The position numbers were made by a program, and so were the translations under genes. From assembly GCF_030704535.1 (NCBI RefSeq), contig NC_081812.1:23225501-23289500 (forward strand): a stretch of DNA of 64,000 nt. The letters are read 5' to 3'. Source of the DNA: Vitis vinifera (Eukaryota > Streptophyta > Magnoliopsida > Vitales > Vitaceae). The first letter of the stretch is position 1; each line of letters opens with the position of its first letter. A model generated the notes under the pieces. It was not told where the DNA came from. It saw nothing but the letters and a program-made list of their open reading frames with translations, and did not search any database. Shown here piece after piece: positions 36,545 through 48,440 of the stretch.

Positions 36545-37393
36545 ATAAGCTCTAATAGTATTATTACTTTTATGTGTGCAATTGATTTTAATTTTTATAA
36601 AACAAAAAATATAAATAATTTCATAAAGTAGAAGTAAATTAATAAGGGCTCACCAACCCCATATTCATGTTCCAACAAAATTTTGATCTCATATATATAT
36701 ATATATATATAATTAAAAAAAGTTATTTAAAATACCTTCCAATAAATTTTTAATTCCTTTGTGGTATCAAGAAGAATGATGTGAAATATTTTTTTGATAA
36801 TAAAAATATCCTTCAATCAATTTTTAATGACTATCTCACATCAATACTTTTGAAATTCTAAGAGTGTATTCTTAAGTTCCCCATCGATAAATCCCTTCTC
36901 TGAAAATAAATCTATTCCCTGAATTATGGGGATTAAATGAAATGAACAATACTTTTTTCTATGTGACAATTTTGGACTGCTCAATCCAACAACTCTAGCT
37001 ATTAAGTGTTTCGATTTAAAAAAACAAAGTATTTTGACGTAAAAGAAGTTAAATTTCATTTAAAGGCCCAAAGTTTCAGGCCCAAGTCAGTTTTGCCATA
37101 GTAACCTCTTGAGGAGTGATAAGGCCCAATGCTGGAAACCCAAACTGCAATGCTCAGCAAATGGGCTGAAATTTTCTAAACCAAACCCAGCTCTTACATG
37201 ATACACCCATTTTGTTTATTCAATTGGAAATATATTAACTTAGGCTATGTTTGGTACATCAGAATGAAGAATGGGAATAAAACTTTTCTTTCCATTCCTA
37301 TTTCTCCTCAAATAGGAATGAATTTGATGGTTTCAATTTTTGTGTTTGGATACACATAAGAATCTAGGGTTAGAACGATTATTTGTCTTTTAT

Positions 37394-37972
37394 AATATTC
37401 TTGGTTATTTTACGATTGCCATAACTATCAAATTTATAACATTTGTAAGTAGAACACATGAATCCAAAGAAGAAAATCTTCCCCATATATATATATATAT
37501 ATTTGTTTGCACACTTTTCTAAGGGCAATAAATCACCTGGGCTGGTGATCACAGCCAGCTCAACTCTTTTATATATATATATATATAAATTATTATTATT
37601 AGTTTTTGGAGTCCATAGATTGAAGTAGTATCGAATCTACAGATGGAGATATAGGATCTAGAGATGGGAGTAGAAGGTAGGTGGAAGTTGGGGGGAGGGG
37701 GGACATGACCCTTAAAGCTCTGAGAGAGGCTTCCTCTGCTGGAGAAATAAAAGTGGGGGGTGGCGGACACTGTCCTACACTATCAAGTCACTCCACATGT
37801 TCTTCTCTCTCTTAATGAGCGGTTAAAACTTGTGCTTCTACTTGTAAAATTTCCGATTTTCATTTCAGTTTAGTGAATCACCTGTTTGGATGCAAGGAAA
37901 AAGGTAAATTTAGTCAATGTCTCCTTATTCAATCCAAATTTGTAAAGCATATGTTATATTTTAAAACCATTT
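37394..37972 (+). repeat. Duplicated intergenic segment, copy B
   Basis: Second copy of the 35428-35881 segment, about 2 kb away in the same orientation. It carries an extra 170 bases or so (about 37600-37770, GC-richer, with GATGGAGATATAGG and GGGGGGAGGGG) that copy A lacks, plus TA runs near 37488 and 37568. The extra piece is an insertion in B or a deletion in A. Confidence 0.78.
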
Positions 37973-39642
37973 AAACGGGATATTATTTAAAAATATTTGA
38001 AGATAATTTAGCAAAAATATGGTAAACAATTGGGATTGTTTTACCTCGAAATTGGCTAAAAAAATGAATCCACAAATTCCAGAAAATGTAGAAGAGGTTA
38101 GATCTAAACAGAAACCCACCTCACCACCCAAGAAGCTTCCATTCTAAAACGTAGGCACAAGAGTATTTGCTTCCGCAAGCAACATGTGTTTGGCTTCATG
38201 GAAAATTCCCTTCTCCTCACAGAAATCAATGAGTCCCGTTTGGATCCATCTTTCTGTGTACATCATCTCACTTGATTCTACATTTCTACTCCTCAGTCCC
38301 TTTTGTCTTAATTGCTTCACTTCTTCGCTTATTCACGCTCCACTCTCTTGTTTAGGCGCGTGAATACAACTCAATTGGCAACAAAATTATTCAATTATTT
38401 CTACATTTAAAAGTTAAAAGTGTAATGGATTTTTAGATATTTTAAGACTTTATTATAAACAGAAAAAGAAAAAGAAAAACCCAAAGTGTATAACGGTTTG
38501 TTTAATAATTATTTAGAGAAATAATTTTTTTATATTTATGATTTAAAAACATAAAACCGTTTTCTAACTTTAAAAACACAATCAACAAGTCTCCATATGA
38601 GAATAAGTTCTATAATTTTTTTTAGGTGATTTATATAAAATGTTTTGATAAATAATTGAAAATATAAAAGTATGTTTGATTGTATAATTTAAAAATATTT
38701 TTTTATTTTTAAAAATAAAAAATTATTTTTAAAAAAATTATAACTTTGTTAGTCGTTATTCTTTTAAAATAATTTTTAAAAATAAAATAAAATAGATAAC
38801 AATTATTAGAAAACAAATATGAGTTTTTTATTTATTTTTAAAAACAAAAGAAAAATATGACTTCATTTAGTCATATTTTTAAATTAAAAAAATAAAAAAA
38901 TAATTTTAAAAAAACGTGACTGGTCTCCTTAAATTTTTCCAATGGCTTCTATGAAATGTTTTGAGAAATAATAAAAAATACAAAAGTATCATAGACTAAA
39001 AAGTTATTAAACATATTTATCTAAACTTTTTTTTATCAAAAATCTCTCTTAAAAGTAAATTTTATAAATGAAAAAAATATTTGTTAATAAATTATTAAAT
39101 ACACATACTTCAAATCCTTTTACTTCAAAATTTTCTAAAAAAATAAATGGAATAAATTTGTTTGTTAGAAAAAGTGAAATCCACAGGGAAAGTAAAAAAA
39201 AAAAAAAATTACTTCAATTTACTGTGGAGACCATGACGGGATAATGAAAACAAAGCTTTCAACATCAATGGGCCCAATGCACAGGTGTATATCTGTGAGG
39301 GCTTCATTTTGGGCCATTGGGTTCACTCTGCTATCACATCTCACCGTGTCGGCACGGCCCATTTCACTTAATCACGTGGACCATATCTAAAATTTTACCC
39401 TCGTTGTTGAAAATTCCCCTTGATGTTTCAGTCAATTGAATTTCTCATTAAATATGATTAATACCCAACAACAATAAATTTTTCGTTTTTCAACTAGTAG
39501 TTCATAATACTATTTAAATTCTATATTCAGTTAAAATTTTGTTTTGAAGAATGGGGACATTTTAACTAGATTTATAATTATTTTTATATAAATTTAGTTT
39601 TTTTACATCTTAAAGAGAAAAATATATGGGAAAAGTATATTA

Positions 39643-39940
39643 ATTCTATGTTTGGTTCTTCAAAATTTTAAGAAAAAAATACGGGAGAAGGAAAAAAATA
39701 AAGAAAATAAAATATAAATTAAATTAAAAGTAGCAAATTATTTTTATATATTTAAACATATTTTAATTATTTTTTTATTTTTTACATAAATATTAAAAAA
39801 ATTAGAATATATAAATTTCTAAGTGACTTTAATTATATTTCATCTTTTTTAATATTTTATGTTATAAGTAAAAACTAAGAAAATTATTTTTCGTAATATT
39901 TTTTTCTTCATTAGTGCTTTTGGAGTATTAAACAAAACAA
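39643..39940. mobile_element. MITE-like element, family 1, eroded copy
   Basis: The left end is CTATGTTTGGTTCTTC. The interior (AAATTATTTTTATATATT, ACATAAATATTAAA, TTAATTATATTT) runs parallel to the copies at 46145 and 48130. The right inverted repeat is degraded. Confidence 0.45.
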
Positions 39941-40325
39941 AAACTTAAGTTACTTAACTTTACAAAAATTTCTTATCTACCCTTTTTTTCCTTTGGAAAA
40001 AAAACCATCCATGTATGAAAATTTTACATAAATTTTCCTATAATTGGTTTTGGTTTTTTTGGTATTTTTCTTGATAAAGCAAATAAGAAAAAATTATTTT
40101 ATTTATCCTTTCTATAATTTTATTTTCTTCTATTTATACATTTTTTTTCCATCAAATGATTTATTTTTTTGAAAAAATGACTTGGAATTTTTTTAGGATT
40201 ATTAATTATTGATGGGTTGAAAGGAAAAGGGGAAAGGGTATTAGAGCAGTGGACTTGAAGGAGAGTGGAGTGGAGGGAGCAAAAGAGACAAGGCAGACAG
40301 AGGTGAGAGATATAGAAAGAGGGAG

Positions 40326-41861
40326 ATGAGTGTCTCAGCCAAGGCCAAGAGCAGTAGCGAAGGCTGGGGTATGGGTTTTCTTCTGGTCTTCTTCCCTGAA
40401 GACGACCCCATTATCAACAAGAAGAAGAATCTCTTCTCTTCTTCTTCTTCCTCTTCTTCTTCCTCCTTGAAATCCACCACGAGAATCCACAGCTCCAACA
40501 TCTTCACCAGGGCGCAATCCACCATCTCCATCTGCGCCTTGATCGTCTTCATCACCCTCCTCCTCTTCACCCTCTCCACATTCGAGCCCACCACCATTGC
40601 AGCCTCCTCACCCCATTCCATTGCCTCCCGGAGATGGCTATCAGAGAAATCTACGGCCAGCAAGCTCAGTGCCACACCCAAGACCTCCAAACCCACCCGC
40701 AATTCCTTGTTCTCCACTACCTGGTTTCGAAAAGAGTGGAGGAGCAATTCGCTGAAATCATCCTCTTTTGCGTTACAAGGAATGGGCTGTTTGTACAGAA
40801 GAGGCACTAGAGCGATGAATGATCTTGTTGTCGGTCATGTGACTGAGGATGTTACTCAGGACCAGTTTCGTATGTTCTTGAGGGCATTGTATCGATCCTC
40901 CATCTCTGCCAAAACAGATGTTGTTTTAATATTTTCTTCATCGTCGGCGTCGTCGGAACTTGGGCCTGTAGTTCAGGAAGAGACCGAGTCGTTCTCGAGA
41001 CTAGTTCGTCGCTACGGCGAGTTGAATAGCACGAGTGAGGAGTCCGGAGTGACGAGTTTCGATGTGACCCAGTTCTTGAAATTTGGAAAGAAGGAGAAGG
41101 AGAGGAGAGAGCCGTTATGGGGTCGAAGAATTCGAAGCAATTACAGCGACCCAAATAGTGAGGAAGGGGAGGAAGCAGAGCCGACTCGGTTGAGGTACGG
41201 ATCGGTGGTGGGGTTCGAGGCCGCCGAGCTTGACCCGGAGAACTCGCTCGCCGGTTTCTTAGACCACGTTCCGATGAGTCTCCGCCGATGGGCTTGTTAC
41301 CCAATGATACTCGGCCGAGTCAGGCGAAATTTCAAGCACATGATGCTTGTCGACGTGAAGAGTTTTGTGCTTCTCGGTGACCCACTCGTCCGAGTAAGAA
41401 GCAAAAGCACAGAATCAGTGTTTCTATGGACAAACCCAGAGACTCTTACACCCAAGGGGCGCAAGAACTCGGACAAAACTCAGAACCATCAGAAGCTGGT
41501 TAACTCGGAGATTATAATGGGTGGAACTCGAGGCGTTAGACGATTATCAAACGCAATGTTGATCGAAATAGTACGAGCAGCGATGCAACGCAAGGGTAAG
41601 AGTCCATTCAGTGAGTCAGTCCTCTTGAACCAGCTCGTCAGCAATGGGGTTCTCTCCAAGGGCGTAGATTTGACCATATCAAACGAGTCGGTTCCTGACT
41701 CGAACTCACTCGCCGGTGTGAACTCAAACTCAACTTCCTCCTTGTCTTTATCAAAGTATAGCGTGGTTCAACGTGGCAATAGTAATCGTGATCTTAATCA
41801 AATTATCATGAAGGACATATGTTCATCTACACTAGATTCTTCTGTTTATAGTGACTGTTAG
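40326..41861 (+). CDS. Intronless plant membrane-anchored protein of unknown function (DUF7780-like)
   Basis: A single 511-codon frame from the ATG at 40326 to the TAG at 41859-41861; the in-frame GC-rich body rules out chance. The N-terminus GMGFLLVFFPEDD is followed by a Ser run (about residues 38-48, encoded by a TCT/TTC repeat). One hydrophobic segment lies at about residues 66-83 (STISICALIVFITLLLF), with basic residues before it, suggesting a type II single-pass membrane protein. The large remainder contains a conserved-looking MNDLVVGHV block, a Ser-rich stretch, and a C-terminal helix-like region (LIEIVRAAMQRKGKSPF). From memory it resembles plant proteins now grouped as DUF7780 and sometimes labelled glycosyltransferase-like; no catalytic motif is visible, so I assign no function. 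Confidence 0.87.
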   Translation: MSVSAKAKSSSEGWGMGFLLVFFPEDDPIINKKKNLFSSSSSSSSSSLKSTTRIHSSNIFTRAQSTISICALIVFITLLLFTLSTFEPTTIAASSPHSIASRRWLSEKSTASKLSATPKTSKPTRNSLFSTTWFRKEWRSNSLKSSSFALQGMGCLYRRGTRAMNDLVVGHVTEDVTQDQFRMFLRALYRSSISAKTDVVLIFSSSSASSELGPVVQEETESFSRLVRRYGELNSTSEESGVTSFDVTQFLKFGKKEKERREPLWGRRIRSNYSDPNSEEGEEAEPTRLRYGSVVGFEAAELDPENSLAGFLDHVPMSLRRWACYPMILGRVRRNFKHMMLVDVKSFVLLGDPLVRVRSKSTESVFLWTNPETLTPKGRKNSDKTQNHQKLVNSEIIMGGTRGVRRLSNAMLIEIVRAAMQRKGKSPFSESVLLNQLVSNGVLSKGVDLTISNESVPDSNSLAGVNSNSTSSLSLSKYSVVQRGNSNRDLNQIIMKDICSSTLDSSVYSDC

Positions 41862-43789
41862 CAGAAAAATAAAAAAAGAAAAAGTGATATGTATAATTTT
41901 TTTTTTTTTTTGTTTACCACAATTTTATGTGCTTAGAGAAATTTTTTGTATGATAATATCAGGTCAGGTCTATAATTTATATTGCCAAGAAACTCATCTT
42001 ATGGAGTATTCCTTCACATATGCCATCTGGTGCTTCTTTTTGTTCTTTATAATAAAATAATGACCCATTTGTAAAGTAGAGATTTTGGAGCGTGAACGGC
42101 CAAAGCAAAGGCTGTGGTCCTGATTGGGTGCCGAGAAAGTGAACGAAAATGAAAGAGAAAATTTCAGAAAGAAAAAATAAAAAACTAAAAAGGGGATCAT
42201 GGAGGGAATGTGAGGCAACTACGCGCAGGGAGTCACGGCCGCATTGATTAAACCCATGTGCCGTGGCTCTGGGCTTTCCCCGGGTTTGGTTGTGTGAAAT
42301 TAAAAGTGTGTAAGAAAGCAAAAAACGTGTTAATTACCAGCATCTGCTTTCACTTTTTTGCCAGCTCCAGACAACAACCAACCAGAACCCGCTTCATTTT
42401 TCTACCCAACCAAACAACACACCCCGTGGTTCAAAAAGAAAATTAGTTTTGTAAGCCAAAAGGCCTGAGCTGTATTTATTTTGGGTTTATGAGGTTGGAT
42501 ACAGTGCAGTGCAGGTGTTTTGTGACTCCCAATACTGATCTTTTATTCATTTATTTTCGATTTTCCCCTCATTTCAGAGGCTGACAGATCCATTAAAGAG
42601 TAGAGGCTCCTATTTGACTTGTCTTTCTGGGTCAGTTGTGGAAGGATGTTCTGGTGAGCTTAGACCATTTTGTTAGGTGATGTACATAAAAAGGCAACTG
42701 AAAATGTTTTTGAAAATAAGTTCAAAAAATTGAGAACACTTCGTAATTTCAATCACTCTTAAAAATATTTTTTTTTAAACTAAAAATTAAAAAGTGGTTT
42801 TCTCTTTATTCTCTACCAGGGTACATTGTTCTTTTATACAATATAAAAGTTCAATTATTCTCTATTTTTTTATTAATGCTTGAAACATTTTTAAGAAAGT
42901 AATTAATAATACTTTAAATCTATTGTAAAAAATAATAGATTCTTAAAAACCCATTTTTATAAATAAATAAATAAATTTCTAAAAATGCTTTCCAAGTTTA
43001 AAAGACCATTTTCTGTTATAAAAAAACAAAAATTTTGTTTTTAAAACTCTAATGTTGTGTTTAGTAATATTTTCTAAAATTGTTCTCGAGCTATAAATTT
43101 TTATAATAATTTTTTAAAACAACTCTAATGATATTTTTTAAAATAAAAATATTGTTTGAAATTTTGAAATGTTTTCAACTTGTTTTTTATGTTTTAAAAA
43201 AAATTGATATATAATGTTTTATTTTCACTTATTTTTATTATTATTTTTAAATAAAAATTTAAAAAATAAGTGAAAATTATTAAAATATATTCTAAAAAAA
43301 TATGCAATTTTTTGTTTTCTTATTATTAAACATATTTTCCTATTTTTATTGTTATTAAAAAAAACTGTTTTTTAGATAATCAACAAACAAGACCTTACAT
43401 TTTTCCACCTTACCTTATGATACAAGATTTACCCACCATTTTATTATTGAATCCATGAAATGTTACACCAATTTTAAATCATCTTGTTACCGATATGGGT
43501 TTCAAACAAGTTCATTATTTTTTTATTTAATATGAAATACAATTTATCTCATAATAACTAATAATAGAAGTGAGATTCAGTACCTAGCTTCATAAACTTG
43601 TGTCACCTAGTGAAAAAAGTAGAAACCCCAGCTGAATGATGTCCCATATATATAGACACAGAAAAAACACTTATATGTTGTACAAAATATTATTAATAGT
43701 AACAAAATAAAATACATATTTAAGATAACAAAAAAAATGTGCCCAAAAAAAGAAAAAGGAACTTAGGATGCTGATGATTGAGAAGAAAG

Positions 43790-44240
43790 CATAGTAGAAG
43801 GCTAAAAGCCAAGTCCACCGACACCTATAATGGGTGCCACCGTGCCACAAGTAAATCTACAGAAGAAGTCATAAGAGAGAGCATTTTGTGATATTAGGTG
43901 GAGGGTGGCGGTGGCCCCTCCTAAGAGAGTGATGGTTGTAGATGCCCATCATACAAGTGGAAGTCTCCCCAGTTAGGAGATGGGCGTTCCGTAATCCAGA
44001 TATAGGAGATAGGGTTCGAAAGGCTTTTTCAGTAGGCTGTTTTGTGGAAAGACTTGAAGCGGAAATTCCAAATTTGATGTGTGTGAAACCGCAAGTGAAC
44101 GGTTGTGGGATGTTGTGGCCTTGGGGAGGGGGGGCTCCCACTTCCCTTTTTTGACACACACTATGGGAGACTTTGTTTGTGGTAATGCTGTGGGAATCAT
44201 CCCTTCTTAAGTTTCAGCTCAACTCAACCCCGTGCAACAC
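43790..44240. other. GC-richer island, unassigned
   Basis: Open frames of about 70-96 codons exist on both strands (for example 43869-44159 minus and 43942-44154 plus), but none has a recognisable domain or splice partner. Composition differs clearly from the AT-rich flanks. It could be a non-coding transcript or a decayed gene or transposon piece. Confidence 0.35.
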
Positions 44241-44586
44241 AATTTCCTTTAGTGAAATATTTGAACACCCCACGTTAGGTTTCAAAAAATTATAATACAA
44301 CGTTGACCCAATAAAAGGAAAAAAAAAAAAGTTGTGGTTAGGTGGTAAGAGTCTCCCCTCGTGAAAAATCTTGTTTGGAAATCGTTCTTAAAAAAAAAAA
44401 ATAATAAAATAAAATTTATTATAATGTTTCATTTAAAAGCTATCAATATTTATTAATTTTGTTCATATCTAACACAAGACTATTGGATTGATTGATAAAA
44501 TCACTGTTAAAAAAAATAATTATTTTCATATTTAATGAAAATTAGATTAATGTAATAGGAGAACTTAACTCTTGTAGACTTTAGTA

Positions 44587-44851
44587 TTAGGTGGTGTTTG
44601 TTTTTTTTACTTAATTTTAAATAGAACCTTAATACTTAATAGTGTTAAATATTAAGATGCTTATTTTTATAGTATTTTATTTCTATTAAGTATTAAAAAG
44701 TAAAAAAAGTCAATATATTATTTTTTTATTTAGAAAAAATTATATATTTTGGTTTTTTTTATTTAGTAAAAAGTTTATAATAAATCGTAAAAAAAATAGA
44801 AAAACAAATTGTTTTCAATAAAAAGCAAAAAAAAAAACAAATATCACCTTA
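44587..44851. mobile_element. MITE-like element, family 2, with TTA target duplication
   Basis: The element spans 44590-44848 (259 bp). Ends are GGTGGTGTTTGTT and the complement of GGTGATATTTGTT, flanked on both sides by TTA (44587-44589 and 44849-44851). A 3-bp TTA duplication is typical of Tourist/PIF-Harbinger-type MITEs. The interior is AT-rich and non-coding. The left end is shared with 34395. Confidence 0.68.
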
Positions 44852-45682
44852 GTTTTGGTGTATAAAAGTTCAGCATTTTAAAAAAAATTATTTTTTATAT
44901 TCAAGTTTTTTTTTTTCAATAATAAAAGTCTAGGATGGTTTCCAAAAATTATATTTAAATATTCTATAAATAAATCCTAAAAACTGTTCTAGACTTTAGT
45001 ATTGATCTTGGTGCGTCCTACAGTTAAAAAAAAAAAAAACCCTTTCCCGTTACAAAAGGCATTTTAGGCTTTGATTGTTGTGTTTGACCCAACTTTTTAA
45101 TGTGTCAAAAACTCTTTCTTTGACTTGTTAAAACCTGAAAGAGCTTCGCTTTCTACTTAATTAGTTATAATTAAAGACTAAAGTGGAAGATGTTTAAATA
45201 AAAACGTTTTCTTTCTAGAAATTAAAAAGAAAAACTTTATTAAAAGAAGGGTTTTTTTTTTTTGTAAAATCGAAAACTTAAGGCTTAAGAATTTAAAAAG
45301 AGTTGATAATATCATGATAAAAAAGGATAAAATACAAAGGTATGTTTGACTGCCTTTCCCGAACTAGCTTAGAAAAAATATTTATTAAATTTTTGAAAAA
45401 AAAAAAAGAAGAAGAATTTTTTAGAATAATTTAGGGATCTTTTCAATTATTTTTTATAAAGTTTTCTAAATTTATTAAGAAAAAATGGAAAAAAAATGTT
45501 TTCAAATATAATTTTAATTTCAAAAAACATATCTTTTTTTGAAAAGTCACCAAATAAACTCGAATCTTGAATCTAGAAGAAGCTAACTTGGACCAAGATT
45601 TAGCTGTACAAAATAAACATGCGCCATAGTGTCGGTGGAAGTCTTAAGCATTTGAGAGGCGGTGGTATTGGGTATAGACGAA

Positions 45683-45770
45683 TGGCCCCAACTAGGCTGA
45701 AATCTAATATCTAAATATATGTGGAGGGTGTATAGATGTACAGTACCTTGAGAATATATAGTTGGGGCCA
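45683..45770. repeat. Perfect 12-bp inverted repeat with 64-nt spacer
   Basis: TGGCCCCAACTA at 45683-45694 and its exact complement TAGTTGGGGCCA at 45759-45770. The stem does not extend beyond 12 pairs on either side. A TATA-like CTCTATATAATAA lies 60 bases further on (about 45832), so this could belong to an unannotated promoter. Confidence 0.6.
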
Positions 45771-46144
45771 GCATAAGATATCACACACAAATTTCTGAGA
45801 CCCACATGCATAATATTGACTACTGTTGTCCTCTATATAATAATCGCTTTGTGTACGTGCTTCTCTGCTTTCTAAAGCGTCACCTACCCTTTCAACCTTA
45901 CTTCTTTTTCCTTTTTCTTTTTTCTTTTTTTTTTTTTTCTCTCTTTTTTCTAATTTGATTCCTTCAATGATTAATTTCATTTCCCATACGTCAAATAAGG
46001 GTCTGTGCCAGATGTCCGGTAGAGTTTCATTGTTTTATATTTTGGGTTTTATTGTCTTGTATATTAATCATACTTCAATGGTCCAAAACACATGTCTATT
46101 ACATTATTGAATTAGTATCATAGCATTTTCTTTTAAATTATTAT

Positions 46145-46417
46145 TTAATCTATATTTGGTTATTGTATAAAAAGGAAAATAGAGAGACAAAAAAATATAT
46201 TTAAAATAAATAAATTATTTTATATGTTATTTTAAATTTATTTTACTTATTTTTTATATAAATATTAAATAATTTTAAAATATATCAATTTCTAACTAAT
46301 TTTAATTATATTTATTTTTTATTATTATTATTCATGTTGAAGCCAAATATGAAAAAAATCATTTTCTTTAAATTTTTTTTTTCTTAATACTTTTCAAAAA
46401 CCAAACATACTCTTAAT
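46145..46417. mobile_element. MITE-like element, family 1
   Basis: The left end TTTAATCTATATTTGGTT pairs imperfectly with the right end CCAAACATACTCTTAA. The interior shares ordered AT-rich blocks with the copies at 39643 and 48130 (AAATAAATTATTTTA, ATATAAATATTAAATAA, TTTTAATTATA). Confidence 0.55.
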
Positions 46418-47699
46418 TTTGGACATGTGATGTAATATAAAATAATTGAATATATTTAAGACCTCATTTTACATAATTATTTTGTTTTCATTTTGAATAG
46501 AGGTTGAAGTCAAAATTGAAATGATTATATCAATGTTATATAAAGTTCTATCAAATATAAAATAACTTGATGTATAAGCTAAAATAAGACTTCTGCCACA
46601 AATAATATTATCTTGATTTTTATATTATTTTTAAAATATGATATTTTAATAAAACTATTTAAATAAGTATAGGTTATCAATAAAATAAATAAATATAGGT
46701 TTTATTGTTAGATTTTATATTTAAAAATAAAATTTTAAAATATTTAATAATTTTGATATCTAAAAAATAATAATAATAATAATTATATGCTATTTTATAT
46801 TGACAAAGCAAGAGTTTTATATTTTTTTCCAAAATAAAAATAAACTACATTAAAAAATTTTGAGATCTACGTTTAAAGAGCTCCCTTCAAACATTGATTT
46901 TAATATTCTAGCTCTTCTAAATATAGTAAGGTTAATAATATAAGTCAATTTAAATAAAACCTTTCAAATTCTACAGTTTTTTAAAAATATGATTTTTATT
47001 TTTCTAATCAATGAAGGGGCTTTTAAAGTTTTTAAACTTTTAGACGTACAACTTGAATGAATAGCTTCAAACATAGATTATAATTAGATAGCTTATATCA
47101 TTATAATTGCCAAGATATAATAATGGAATTTTTGTTTGATGATGAGACGGTGACACGTGATTGATTGATTAAATGGGCGGCACCTTTAGTGAAGAAAAGC
47201 CAAAAATTAAAGGATTAAAAAAAAAAAAGGTGAAAAATTCTTCCGAATTCCATTTTCATTTGATCACAAACTTTGAAAGATGCCCACAAGGAACAGCAAG
47301 GCTTGTTTTTCTTTAATTTTATTAAAGTTACTCACTTTGTCCTTTTTTTTGTTTGGCTTCTTTGTTGTATGATTGGGACGCCCTATCAACTCTTCACGAA
47401 AAACTAGTTTTATTTTTTTAACGAAAAAAGACAGACAGCTTATCAAATTGCTGTGTCGTGTTGGTAGGAAGATAAATGACGTGAGGTCGCCATTCATTCA
47501 GTTTTTTTTCCGGGAAACTACATCAAGTTTATTACGAGTTAACTTCAGTTGGCTTTAAAATAAATTTATTTCTTTTTCTGCTTTCTATCTTGTTGTCTAA
47601 GATATACAACAAATTTATCATCCTACCTATTTTTTCAACATCTGATGCTGTGTTTGGCAGTTTCTTTTTTTTTAACTAGAAATTGAAATTGAAGTAAAA

Positions 47700-48080
47700 A
47701 TTAATTTTAAAATTACAGAGGAAGTCACGGGGATTCCTTAAACTAGGTCGATCCCCAACGGTTTTTATATGGCTCGGAGCCTAGAGATAGAAGGCTCAGC
47801 GGCACGATGTCGCCTCACGGTCACGGGTGGGTTATGTGGACTTATTTTTTCACAGGAGAGGAAATCGCTCTACATTATATATAGCGATTTGACACGATAA
47901 CAGGGACTTGTGACGGTGAAATGTTGACTTCCACGCACAATGACCGCTTAATAAAAAGATAGCAATGCAAATAAAAAAAGTAAATATCAGTATCGTATCC
48001 TATTGCCTTCCGATCTTTGAGTCCGAGCCTCTCTGAAGTATAAATTATTTAAGACAGGGATGGACCCGATAAATGGTCCT
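47700..48080. other. GC-richer island of unknown origin
   Basis: A block of about 380 bases with much higher GC than its flanks (for example GGCTCGGAGCCTAGAG, GGCACGATGTCGCC, CCGATCTTTGAGTCCGAGCC). It has no open frame of useful length on either strand, no terminal repeats that I could pair and no RNA gene that I recognise. Candidates are an organelle-derived insert, an old LTR fragment or a non-coding RNA. Confidence 0.4.
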
Positions 48081-48129
48081 GCGGATGTGAAATTGGTTGA
48101 AGGGATTCAAAGCTTGTTTGCAACGTTTT

Positions 48130-48440
48130 TAAGCTATGTTTGGTTCGAAAAATATAAGGAAAAATGCAGGGGAAAGAATATACCAAAAAAAAGTAAAAGA
48201 AAAAAAAAAAGAAGTAAAGTATAGGAAATAAAAAATAAATTATTTTTATTTATTATTTTAAACTATTTTATTTATTTTAAATCATTCATATAAATATTAA
48301 ATAATTTAAACATATATAAAATTTTAATTATAATTTATTTATTTTTCTATTTTTCATATCACAACCAAACATAAAAAAATCATTTTTATTTGTATTTTTT
48401 TTCTTTCGCTAATATTTTTTAGGAACCAAACATAACCTTA
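48130..48440. mobile_element. MITE-like element, family 1, best-preserved copy
   Basis: The left end TAAGCTATGTTTGGTTC pairs with the right end GAACCAAACATAACCTTA (one indel or mismatch zone). About 310 bp, AT-rich, non-coding. It lies just after the GC-rich island at 47.7 kb. Target duplication is not evident. Confidence 0.62.

Noticed and set aside
40241..40807. 188-codon minus-strand frame with a Glu run
   Set aside because: Antisense of the DUF7780-like gene; the Glu run is the complement of the Ser-coding TCT/TTC repeat.
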